Shown here: in pieces, positions 1-5,311 of the stretch
How positions within the stretch are numbered: position 1 is the stretch's first letter
Layout of the letters: each line of letters begins with the position of its first letter
Source: Clostridiaceae bacterium
GTDB taxonomy: Bacteria > Bacillota > Clostridia > Oscillospirales > Acutalibacteraceae
Assembly (NCBI GenBank): GCA_016297645.1
Contig: JAEDGF010000107.1
Location: 1-5,391, forward strand
DNA length: 5,391 bases
Direction: 5' to 3'
The notes under the pieces: model-generated
Seen by the model: only the letters and a program-made list of their open reading frames with translations
Told to the model about the DNA's origin: nothing
The model's database searches: none
Position numbers and translations under genes: made by a program

Positions 1-290
1 TATGCGGACGACAGGGGAGTTCGGGCGGGCAACAGCCGACCTCCACGGAGATTCGGTCGGACGGCAATCGACCCGTTGCGGTATTTCGGGCAGTACCCCT
101 CCCGTGCGGCTCGTTTGCGCGGACAGTCGCCGAACCCGATTATGATTCATATCGACAGCGGTACTTCACCCCGACGGCAGCCGACCCGGCGCGGCTCGTT
201 CAGGTCGTGAGCAGCCCTCACAGGTATGTTTAGGTAAATGACAGCCCTCGTGCAGCCTATCCGGCGCGGTCATGTGCCGACAGTGAAGAA
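1..290. repeat. Degenerate repeat of about 75-85 bp in gene-free leader region
   Basis: No convincing gene is seen in bases 1-303. All three forward frames are fairly open because the DNA is GC-rich, but their translations are Arg/Pro-rich and unfamiliar. Instead, short blocks recur in order. GCGGTATTTC (78-87) is matched by GCGGTACTTC (158-167). GCGGCTCGTT is exact at 106-115 and 191-200. CCGGCGCGG is exact at 186-194 and 261-269. CAGCCGACC is exact at 33-41 and 178-186. The spacing suggests three to four diverged units of roughly 75-85 bp. This may be a decayed intergenic repeat family. No clear promoter for the downstream gene was found here. The frame-3 reading, open from the edge to a TAG at 231-233, could alternatively be the tail of a gene lying off the left edge. 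Confidence 0.35.
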
Positions 291-303
291 ACGGAGAAAA
301 GAG

Positions 304-708
304 ATGGAAAAATCGGAAGAAAAAGTCCTGCGTGTAATTATCGCAGGCGGCAGATATTTTGATGATTACGAGCTTTTGTGCAAAGCTGCGGACGAGATTC
401 TGAAAGGGTACACGAATATCGAGATAGTGTCGGGTCATGCAGGCGGAGCGGATCGTCTCGGCGAGCTTTACGCGGTCGAACACGACTTGAACTATGTTAT
501 TTTCCCGGCGGATTGGGACAAGCTCGGCAGAAAAGCCGGTCCGATAAGAAATTCGCAAATGCTCAGATATGCCATGGAGCAGCAGCCCATGCTCATTGCC
601 TTTTGGGACGGAAAGAGCAGCGGAACGGGCGACACCGTCACAAAAGCGCGCCGACTCGGCGTGGAGAGCCATATCATCAGATACGGGAACACTGCCGAAG
701 CGGAATAA
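304..708 (+). CDS. DUF2493 / SLOG-superfamily (YspA, cpYpsA-related) nucleotide-binding protein
   Basis: A 134-residue cytosolic protein with no signal peptide or membrane segment. The fold is a single Rossmann-like SLOG domain. A beta strand leads into GGRYFDDY (residues 15-22), the Gly-rich loop SGHAGGADRLGE is at 43-54, PADWDKLGRKAGPIRNSQM at 68-86 is the conserved core, and FWDGKSSGT at 100-108 lies near the C-terminus. These are hallmarks of the DUF2493/YAcAr family. SLOG proteins are thought to bind or process nucleotide-derived ligands, but the substrate of this subgroup is not established, so no reaction is assigned. The start at 304 is chosen because GGAG at 293-296 sits 7 bases upstream; the in-frame ATG at 238 would add 22 basic residues outside the domain and has no such site. 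A terminator follows directly, so the gene appears to be the last or only gene of its unit. Relatives are common in phage and plasmid regions, but nothing else here suggests a prophage. The family call is firm; the function is open. Confidence 0.88.
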   Translation: MEKSEEKVLRVIIAGGRYFDDYELLCKAADEILKGYTNIEIVSGHAGGADRLGELYAVEHDLNYVIFPADWDKLGRKAGPIRNSQMLRYAMEQQPMLIAFWDGKSSGTGDTVTKARRLGVESHIIRYGNTAEAE

Positions 709-709
709 A

Positions 710-752
710 CCGGACACCGTTTGTTGACGGTCAGCCCGGGTTTTTTTATTTT
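710..752 (+). terminator. Rho-independent terminator after the SLOG gene
   Basis: CCGG (710-713) can pair with CCGG (736-739), and ACCGT (716-720) with ACGGT (727-731) around a TTGTTG loop, leaving a small internal loop. A run of seven T (741-747) and then ATTTTT follow. It begins two bases after the stop codon, the expected place for an intrinsic terminator of this gene. Confidence 0.75.
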
Positions 753-850
753 TCACGGAAAAAGCGGGAAAGATATGTAATACGGGTATCGGACACGGGA
801 AAAAGCGCAGGCGAGCTTTGGCAGCGGATAAGTGCAGACACCGCCGCTGC

Positions 851-948
851 AAAAAAACACAGACACCCTCCGAAGCGGAGGAAAATGCAGCCGCGCACCC
901 TCGAAAACAGCGAAGAAAAACACAGACACACCGCCGCAGCGGAGGAAA
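851..948. repeat. 63-bp imperfect tandem repeat with conserved hairpin
   Basis: This sits in the gene-free stretch 709-1103. AAAAACACAGACAC occurs at 853-866 and again at 916-929, and CGAAGCGGAGGAAAA (871-885) is echoed by CGCAGCGGAGGAAAC (934-948). Both pairs are offset by exactly 63 bp. Each unit carries a hairpin with a 3-base loop: CCTCCG-AAG-CGGAGG (867-881, perfect) and CCGCCG-CAG-CGGAGG (931-945, one mismatch). A partial relative, CAGACACCGCCGC, lies just before at 835-847. Short open frames cross the region on both strands, but their translations are low-complexity and basic and look like shadows of the repeat. The rest of the stretch holds the upstream terminator and the downstream promoter. 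Confidence 0.55.
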
Positions 949-1025
949 CACCGTTATAATACATGGCGGCGAAAAATGCGTACGACCGCCGGAACCGGTG
1001 CCTTTGCCGAAAAAACGCGTGCGTC

Positions 1026-1054
1026 TTGACAAAAACGTACCTTTGCGGTATACT
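1026..1054 (+). promoter_or_regulatory. Sigma-A type promoter of the Fic gene
   Basis: A perfect -35 box TTGACA (1026-1031) is followed after exactly 17 bp by TATACT (1049-1054), one base off the -10 consensus. The start of transcription would fall near 1061, giving a leader of about 43 nt before the ATG at 1104. This is the strongest promoter visible in the window and indicates that the Fic gene is transcribed independently of the SLOG gene. Confidence 0.85.
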
Positions 1055-1064
1055 GCTGTTATGG

Positions 1065-1082
1065 ACTGATACAAACTGATAC
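1065..1082 (+). promoter_or_regulatory. Possible operator: tandem ACTGATAC repeats at the transcription start
   Basis: ACTGATAC occurs at 1065-1072 and again at 1075-1082, so the copies are 10 bp apart, about one helical turn, and lie immediately downstream of the predicted start site near 1061. A repressor binding side by side here would block the strong promoter. That it is an operator is inference from position and phasing only; the Fic protein itself has a winged-helix-like C-terminus and is one candidate binder. Confidence 0.35.
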
Positions 1083-1103
1083 TAATTTATATCGGAGTAT
1101 ATT

Positions 1104-2276
1104 ATGGATATTAAAGATTTTACCGAAATGCTCGGCGACAGTCATTTTACGGATTACAAAAAATTAAAGTACAAGTACGGCGCTCGGTTTGACAGCTTCC
1201 TGAAAGTTTTGGAGGAGATGTATTATCAGAGTGTTCCGCTTCCCGATTTCGAAGGAAACGATATTGTTTTCACTCAGACCGCCGCCATCGACCAAAACGC
1301 CGTGAAGCTGCTGCTGCAACCGCAGGATAAATTTTACGGTGCAAAGGCTGCCGAAGAAGAAATTATTTCAACATACGCTATCGAAAGTGTCGATTTTAAC
1401 CGTGACAGTGTGCGCAGAATTCTCAAAGGCATGGCACCCGACGACGAGCAGGAGAACAGAATTCTCGGGCTGAAACGCGGACTCGATTTCATTGCGGACA
1501 CCTCCAATAAAATAACGGAGGAAAATCTCTACAAGCTCTACATGATGACCGTGGGTGATTTTCTGCCCGAGGACGACAAACCGTCGGCAGATTCTCTCTA
1601 CCGTGACGAAGCCGTCTACATCGTCAGCGACCGTATAGAGCACTCGGGACTTAATTCAAAAAAAGTGCCGGAGTATATGAGAGCGCTCATTGATTTTATA
1701 AACCGCGACGACGGAATGAACGACCTGATAAAGGCGGCAATAATTCATTTTTATATCGCCTTTGTCCACCCGTATTTTGACGGAAACGGCAGAATTGCGC
1801 GGCTCGTGCATTTGTGGTTTCTTGTCGGGAAGGGATACCGTTCGGCGTTGTTCATTCCCTTTTCGAGCAGAATAGAAAAAAGCCGCAAAGCCTATTACGG
1901 GGCTTTTACGGCAATTGAGGAAAACAAAAAATACAGCGGAAGGATTGATGTCACCCCGTTTATTCTGTATTTTGCAGGCAATGTTTACAACAAAATGAGT
2001 GAAAACGGGACGGCAGTCGAAACGCTCAACGCATACGACGGCTTTGTCAAGAACGGAAAAGTAACCGAAAAGGAGGCAATGCTCTGGAAATTTGTTCTTT
2101 CGAATTACGGAACAGGGGAGTTTTCGACAAAACAGCTTGAAAGGGACTGCGGCAGCGCCGCATACGCCACCATACGGGGCTTTGTGCTGAAATTTGAACA
2201 ACTGGGGCTTCTTTCGTCCGTAAAGTACGGCGTGAGAACAAAATATAAAGTCGTGCGTCAGGTAGATGCGGACTGA
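1104..2276 (+). CDS. Fic-domain protein (putative AMP transferase) with C-terminal winged helix
   Basis: A 390-residue cytosolic protein. The complete Fic signature HPYFDGNGRIAR is at residues 222-233, with catalytic His222, the phosphate-binding Gly-Asn-Gly and both Arg. The likely target-binding flap lies around residues 166-177 (YRDEAVYIVSDR). An N-terminal inhibitory-helix motif, T90-YAI-E94, fits the class II pattern [S/T]xxxE[G/N], except that Ser95 replaces Gly/Asn; Glu94 would block productive ATP binding. Residues 315-385 read as a winged-helix domain, as in many class II Fic proteins. Such enzymes usually transfer AMP from ATP to Ser/Thr/Tyr of a protein, and some also remove it; the target here cannot be read from sequence. 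The start is supported by GGAG (1094-1097) six bases before the ATG. The length, about 390, is normal for standalone Fic proteins. No antitoxin-like small gene is adjacent, consistent with built-in inhibition. The gene is monocistronic, between a strong promoter and a strong terminator. Confidence 0.93.
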   Translation: MDIKDFTEMLGDSHFTDYKKLKYKYGARFDSFLKVLEEMYYQSVPLPDFEGNDIVFTQTAAIDQNAVKLLLQPQDKFYGAKAAEEEIISTYAIESVDFNRDSVRRILKGMAPDDEQENRILGLKRGLDFIADTSNKITEENLYKLYMMTVGDFLPEDDKPSADSLYRDEAVYIVSDRIEHSGLNSKKVPEYMRALIDFINRDDGMNDLIKAAIIHFYIAFVHPYFDGNGRIARLVHLWFLVGKGYRSALFIPFSSRIEKSRKAYYGAFTAIEENKKYSGRIDVTPFILYFAGNVYNKMSENGTAVETLNAYDGFVKNGKVTEKEAMLWKFVLSNYGTGEFSTKQLERDCGSAAYATIRGFVLKFEQLGLLSSVKYGVRTKYKVVRQVDAD

Positions 2277-2314
2277 TTTTTGCAGTGAGCGGTAAGACGG
2301 AATGAAAATGAACG

Positions 2315-2362
2315 AATACGCGGCGGGCGAGATGTGATGTTTTGTTCCCGGCGCGTATTTTT
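2315..2362 (+). terminator. Strong rho-independent terminator after the Fic gene
   Basis: A 13-bp stem with a single mismatch pairs 2315-2327 (AATACGCGGCGGG) with 2347-2359 (CCCGGCGCGTATT) around a 19-base loop, ending in five T (2358-2362). It lies 38 bases after the Fic stop. On the opposite strand the stem is followed only by a loosely T-rich stretch, so it may also weakly stop transcription coming from the convergent birA gene, for which no other terminator was found. Confidence 0.8.
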
Positions 2363-2465
2363 GCCGCTGAAAAAGTCCGTTGTATACCGGGGGTTGACTG
2401 CGTTTTTTCACAGTCGTAAGGGTCGGTTTTTCTCGTGCCTTGCGGCGGTCGGCGTGGACTTTTTC

Positions 2466-2541
2466 TGCCGCGTCAGTCATGTTTCGACCGGATTTTTGCT
2501 TCGTTTTTTCAGTTGTCAGGGGGAGTATTTGCCGCGTCAGT
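2466..2541. repeat. 12-bp direct repeat spanning the birA 3' end
   Basis: TGCCGCGTCAGT occurs at 2466-2477 and again at 2530-2541. The right copy contains the birA stop codon (2537-2539) and the left copy lies 64 bp away in the intergenic DNA. It may be a remnant of a small duplication of the gene end. The rest of 2363-2536 is rich in short T runs and shows no gene or convincing hairpin. Confidence 0.4.
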
Positions 2542-3307
2542 TGCTGCCGACGGCGACGACCTCGCCGAATTTTATCGCCGTGCTGCCGGAGTCGGTCAGG
2601 GCGAGAAGCGAGCCGTCCGGCAGAACGGAGGCGGCAATGCCCTCGCACCGCTGCGAGCCGTTATCAAACGCTATCTTTTTTCCTTTCAGGTACGACCGGC
2701 TGTTTATCGCGTCCGTGAATTCTGCTGGTGCGCCGTCAAGCACGCCGAGAGAATAGACAAAAGTATCGAGCTTTTCCGTTATCGTGCGGACGAGCTTTTC
2801 TTTTTCGAACGAAATACCTTCTTCGCCGAGTGAAGTTATTTTATCAGCAAGCTCCGCCGGGCAGGCGTCCCGAACGGGGGCGCAGTTTATCCCGACGCCC
2901 ACTACGGCTGCGAGTCCGCTTTTGCATGAGGTTAGCTCAGTGAGGATTCCGCACACCTTTTTGCCGCCGATGTAAATGTCGTTCGGCCACTTTATTTTTA
3001 TCCGCGCCGCCGTAATTTCGTCCGTGTTTTCCTCGATTGCTTCGGCTGCGGCGAGTCCCGCGGCAAGCGTCAGAAACGGAATATTTTTCTCCCTTCCCGT
3101 GAGAGGGTAGGACGCGGAAAAATACACGCCGCCCGGCGGTGAAACAAACTCTCTGCCAAGCCGTCCTCTGCCGCCCGACTGCCGTTTTGCCGAAATGACG
3201 CTCAGCGGTGAAATTTCGCCGGAGCGCAGTCCGTTTTTCAGGTCGTTGTTGGTCGAAACGGTTTCGTCAAGCAAAATATATTCCCTTACGGGCAGTTTTT
3301 TTTCCAT
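2537..3307 (-). CDS. birA: Biotin--[acetyl-CoA carboxylase] ligase, short form without DNA-binding domain
   Basis: A 256-residue cytosolic enzyme that activates biotin with ATP to biotinyl-5'-AMP and attaches it to a lysine of carboxylase carrier proteins such as AccB. The catalytic domain shows STNNDLK (18-24), the biotinyl-AMP loop GRGRLGR (46-52), the active-site segment KWPNDIY (106-112) with the Lys of GKKVCGIL (Lys117) matching Lys183 of E. coli BirA, and GVGIN (137-141). The C-terminal 55 or so residues form the small SH3-like domain. There is no N-terminal winged helix, so unlike E. coli BirA it should not repress biotin genes. The ATG at 3307 is preferred because AAAGG lies 5 bases upstream and the family domain begins immediately. 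A TTG at 3367 would add 20 residues, has no ribosome site, and lies outside the domain. It lies downstream of the PC4/YdbC gene but behind that gene's terminator, so it probably has its own promoter in 3308-3400, where only weak candidates are seen. The family call is firm. Confidence 0.93.
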   Translation of the reverse strand: MEKKLPVREYILLDETVSTNNDLKNGLRSGEISPLSVISAKRQSGGRGRLGREFVSPPGGVYFSASYPLTGREKNIPFLTLAAGLAAAEAIEENTDEITAARIKIKWPNDIYIGGKKVCGILTELTSCKSGLAAVVGVGINCAPVRDACPAELADKITSLGEEGISFEKEKLVRTITEKLDTFVYSLGVLDGAPAEFTDAINSRSYLKGKKIAFDNGSQRCEGIAASVLPDGSLLALTDSGSTAIKFGEVVAVGSN

Positions 3308-3403
3308 AAACGCCTTTAACCTCGCCGTTCGGTGTTGATTTTTATTCGTGAAAATGCGATAATGCAATTAAACGGACACGGAGAAAGTCCGGAACAAAAA
3401 CGC

Positions 3404-3448
3404 AAAAAGAAAAACAGCCGACATAGAGCCGACTGCCGAAAACGGCTG
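3404..3448 (-). terminator. Rho-independent terminator after the PC4/YdbC gene
   Basis: On the minus strand CAGCCG (3448-3443) pairs with CGGCTG (3420-3415) and leads into TTTTTCTTTTT (3414-3404). A competing inner hairpin GCCG-TTTT-CGGC (3446-3435) is also possible. The left arm belongs to a short direct repeat, AGCCGAC at 3416-3422 and 3427-3433. It starts two bases after the stop codon of the small gene, and separates it from birA. Confidence 0.7.
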
Positions 3449-3450
3449 CA

Positions 3451-3678
3451 TCAGCCGTCAAATTCGATTTCGTCCAAAAGGGCTTTTAGTGCCTTTATGT
3501 CCTTCTCTGCGAGAGTGATACCCTTGCTCATGTTTTCGTGGTCGGGACTCCAATCGCGAATGTCGTACTTAGCGTCTTTGCCGTTCCAGCTTATGAGGTT
3601 AAGCTCTTTTGCCCAGCCTCCGCTGCCTTCCGAAATAACGCCGATGTGCTTTACAATTTGGTAAGAAAAATCAGGCAT
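3451..3678 (-). CDS. PC4/YdbC-family single-stranded DNA-binding protein
   Basis: A 75-residue protein matching the bacterial PC4-like YdbC family. A beta-rich first half leads to the very conserved block WNGKDAKYDIRDW (31-43), then SPDHENMSKGITL (44-56) and a C-terminal amphipathic helix (about 57-72) that in the family forms the dimer. The solved Lactococcus lactis YdbC is a homodimer that binds single-stranded DNA, like the eukaryotic PC4 coactivator; the cellular role in bacteria is not settled, with transcription or DNA-repair functions suggested. Length and both ends fit the family, so the gene is complete. The start is supported by AAGGAG nine bases upstream. It has its own promoter and terminator, so it is monocistronic, divergent from the membrane-protein gene. 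The family call is secure; the exact role is not. Confidence 0.93.
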   Translation of the reverse strand: MPDFSYQIVKHIGVISEGSGGWAKELNLISWNGKDAKYDIRDWSPDHENMSKGITLAEKDIKALKALLDEIEFDG

Positions 3679-3710
3679 TTAAGCTTTCTCCTTTCGTGTG
3701 TTCATATAAT

Positions 3711-3739
3711 ATAATATATATTTATTGACTTAAAATCAA
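3711..3739 (-). promoter_or_regulatory. Promoter of the PC4/YdbC gene
   Basis: Read on the minus strand, TTGATT (3739-3734) is followed after 17 bp by TATTAT (3716-3711), four and five matches to the -35 and -10 consensus. Transcription would begin near 3704, leaving a leader of about 25 nt that contains the AAGGAG site. The surrounding AT-rich DNA fits a strong promoter. Confidence 0.65.
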
Positions 3740-3753
3740 GTGTTATCTTAAAA
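3725..3753 (+). promoter_or_regulatory. Candidate promoter of the TPM membrane-protein gene
   Basis: TTGACT (3725-3730), five of six matches to the -35 consensus, is followed after 17 bp by TTAAAA (3748-3753), a poor -10; TATAAA at 3756-3761 is a better box but at an unsuitable distance. This -35 lies within the spacer of the opposite promoter, and TTGA(3725-3728)-TCAA(3736-3739) form a small inverted repeat, so the divergent promoters physically overlap. The exact boxes are uncertain, but a promoter must lie in this AT-rich gap. Confidence 0.35.
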
Positions 3754-3815
3754 AATATAAAATAAAAATGCAAAAAATAAAAAACAAATCGTAATTCGGA
3801 AAGGGGATATGTATT

Positions 3816-5180
3816 ATGCCGGGCAGTACAGGCGGCGGAAACAGCGGCTCGTTTTCGGGCGGCGGCTCGCACTCGGGAGGTTTCTCGGGCGGCGGAAATA
3901 TGGGCGGCTTTTCGGGCGGCTCTCACATGGGGGGCGGACCGCACATGGGCGGTTCACACATGGGGCCTCCACCTCCGGGTATGCACGGAGGCAGACCTCC
4001 TTTCGGGGGCAGATTTCCTCGCGGCAGGCGGCATTTCGGGTGCAGTTTTTTCCCGTTTATCTTTGTCGCCGTTATAGTATTGTCCTTTTTGGTAAATGCA
4101 GGTGTTTTTACCTTTATAGGCAGCACAATTAAGAGCTTTTTCAAGGACACTCCTACTTTTCCTCCCCGCTATGAGGAGGAGGTAAGCTCCGAGGATATCG
4201 GGTTTATCACCCGTGAGAAGCTCCCCGAAAATCTATGCAAGCCGACGAAGCAGATAATTATAGATGACGATGATGTCTATCCGGACGAAAACAACGCCAA
4301 GCTGACGAACGCGCTCAACGGACTTTACGAGCTTACGGGCGTTCAGAGCGTTGTCCTGTTCCGCAAGGTGAACAGCAATACATATGACCCCGACTACGGT
4401 GAGATAGACGAATTCATGACCGACACCTACAACGAGCTGTTTTCGGACGAGGGTCATGTGCTGTTTTTCTTCGCCGTCGAGCAGAGCGGAGTCAATTATA
4501 ATTACACAAACTGGTACATATGCGGCAACGATACGACGGGTATTTTCGATGAAGCGGACGCGCAGAGCGTTTTGAACAGTATCGACAGCTTTGCCGAAGC
4601 GGGGCATGATATCTCGTTTTGCATATACCACGCCTTTGAGTCCGTTCACGGGCTTTTGGCAAACGAATTCGAGTCCGAAACGCCTACCGACGCAGATTTA
4701 ACGACGGGAGCAACCGAAAACGCAACCGACGACGCAACCGAAAAATCGACCGCCGCAACCGACGAAACGACCGTTGCAGCCGCCGAGGCAACCGGAGAAA
4801 CCGAGAAAAGCACCGAAAAGCCCTCGGAAAAATCACCGTCGGAGGAGAACACGACCGAGTTCTACCACCCCGAGGTGACTATGCCCACCCAGACGGACGA
4901 GGGCGTTTCCGCAAAGACCGTTATTCTGTATGTTCTGTCGCTCGTTGCTGTCGCGGCGGTATTCCTTACGCTCATAGGACTTTTCAAGCGCCACGCAGAA
5001 CGCACAAAGGACGAGAATTATCAGGCACACAAGGAAACCTCCGACCATTCGCACATCAACGAAAATCCCTATGCGGGCTCCGGCGACTCGTCGCTGCCGG
5101 TGCGCTGCCCGAAGTGCGGGGCGCTCGGCGCATTGACCGAGGACGGCAGATGCCGCTACTGCGGAGAAAAAATAAAATAA
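3816..5180 (+). CDS. Two-pass membrane protein: Gly-rich N-terminus, TPM-like domain, C-terminal zinc ribbon
   Basis: A 454-residue protein. Residues 1-65 are low complexity: GGFSGGG-type repeats, then three HMGG-like units with His at 37, 43, 48 and 57 and many Met. Basic residues 66-73 precede helix 1 (about 76-103). Residues about 125-285 resemble the TPM domain (LTNALNGLYELTGVQSVVLF at 163-182, then DEGHVLFFFAVE and WYICGND), though weakly in the acidic positions, so any phosphatase activity is doubtful. Residues 286-365 are a Thr/Glu/Ala linker. Helix 2 is about 368-390, followed by KRHAERTK, and the C-terminus is a zinc ribbon, CPKC (431-434) paired with CRYC (446-449). Positive charges beside both helices predict N-in/C-in, with the TPM domain and linker outside. 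There is no cleavable signal peptide. Similar Gly-rich TPM/zinc-ribbon proteins occur in Clostridia and their role is unknown. The start at 3816 follows AAGGGG (3801-3806) by nine bases; an ATG at 3809 is in another frame and too close. Single-gene unit. Confidence 0.85.
   Translation: MPGSTGGGNSGSFSGGGSHSGGFSGGGNMGGFSGGSHMGGGPHMGGSHMGPPPPGMHGGRPPFGGRFPRGRRHFGCSFFPFIFVAVIVLSFLVNAGVFTFIGSTIKSFFKDTPTFPPRYEEEVSSEDIGFITREKLPENLCKPTKQIIIDDDDVYPDENNAKLTNALNGLYELTGVQSVVLFRKVNSNTYDPDYGEIDEFMTDTYNELFSDEGHVLFFFAVEQSGVNYNYTNWYICGNDTTGIFDEADAQSVLNSIDSFAEAGHDISFCIYHAFESVHGLLANEFESETPTDADLTTGATENATDDATEKSTAATDETTVAAAEATGETEKSTEKPSEKSPSEENTTEFYHPEVTMPTQTDEGVSAKTVILYVLSLVAVAAVFLTLIGLFKRHAERTKDENYQAHKETSDHSHINENPYAGSGDSSLPVRCPKCGALGALTEDGRCRYCGEKIK
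4710..4795 (+). repeat. In-frame GCAACCGA repeats encoding the Ala-Thr-Glu/Asp linker
   Basis: GCAACCGA recurs at 4710, 4722, 4734 and 4755, with the variant GCAACCGG at 4788. All spacings (12, 12, 21, 33) are multiples of three, so the repeats encode Ala-Thr-Glu/Asp units of the extracellular linker of the membrane protein. Such a tract can gain or lose units without breaking the frame and likely varies in length between strains. Confidence 0.7.
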
Positions 5181-5222
5181 TACGGAGTAAGCCGACAGGG
5201 CTTTGCGCCTAAATGAACAGTC

Positions 5223-5261
5223 AAACGGAGTCCGACGCCATATGTTGTCAGACTCCGTTTT
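5223..5261 (+). terminator. Hairpin terminator after the TPM membrane-protein gene
   Basis: AAACGGAGTC (5223-5232) pairs perfectly with GACTCCGTTT (5251-5260); beyond a C/A mismatch, GAC (5234-5236) and GTC (5247-5249) extend the stem. The T run is only four bases (5258-5261), so termination may be partial. The A/T ends are symmetrical, so it could act on both strands. It lies 42 bases after the stop codon. Confidence 0.65.
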
Positions 5262-5291
5262 CCCGTGCGGTCTGTGATTTTTGCCGACACT

Positions 5292-5311
5292 GCCGCTTTT
5301 CAAAACGCGGC
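5292..5311. other. Inverted repeat in the right-hand intergenic DNA
   Basis: GCCGC-TTTT (5292-5300) faces AAAA-C-GCGGC (5302-5311), an almost complete palindrome with one bulged C and almost no loop. No T run follows on either strand, so it is not an obvious terminator. Its role is unknown; it may be a regulatory or structural element between two transcription units. Confidence 0.4.

Noticed and set aside
851..950. CRISPR-like array
   Set aside because: Only two imperfect units, no uniform short repeats separated by unrelated spacers, and no cas genes.
955..960. TATAAT as a -10 box between the repeats and the Fic promoter
   Set aside because: The sequence 17 bp upstream is CGCCGC, nothing like a -35 box, and a far better promoter lies at 1026-1054.
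818..1069. Small plus and minus open frames in the 709-1103 gap
   Set aside because: Their low-complexity basic translations follow from the 63-bp repeat; no ribosome sites at sensible distances, and the frames run into the Fic promoter.
166..1074. Minus-strand open frame of 302 codons across the SLOG gene and the repeats
   Set aside because: Phe/Arg/Ser-rich shadow of a recognised plus-strand gene and of GC-rich repeats, with no domain.
1104..2276. Fic as the toxin of a two-gene Fic/antitoxin (FicT/FicA or Doc/Phd-like) pair
   Set aside because: No small antitoxin-like gene is adjacent on the same strand, and the protein carries its own inhibitory motif.
1656..2648. Long minus-strand open frame of 330 codons opposite the Fic gene
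   Set aside because: It overlaps the well-supported Fic gene and the birA end, its translation is basic and unfamiliar, and no ribosome site or domain was recognised; it is an antisense shadow.
2334..2975. Plus-strand open frames opposite birA
   Set aside because: They are antisense to a gene with complete catalytic motifs and carry no recognisable domain.
3308..3367. Longer birA starting at TTG 3367
   Set aside because: No ribosome binding site precedes it, the extra 20 residues are outside the family domain, and ATG 3307 has AAAGG upstream.
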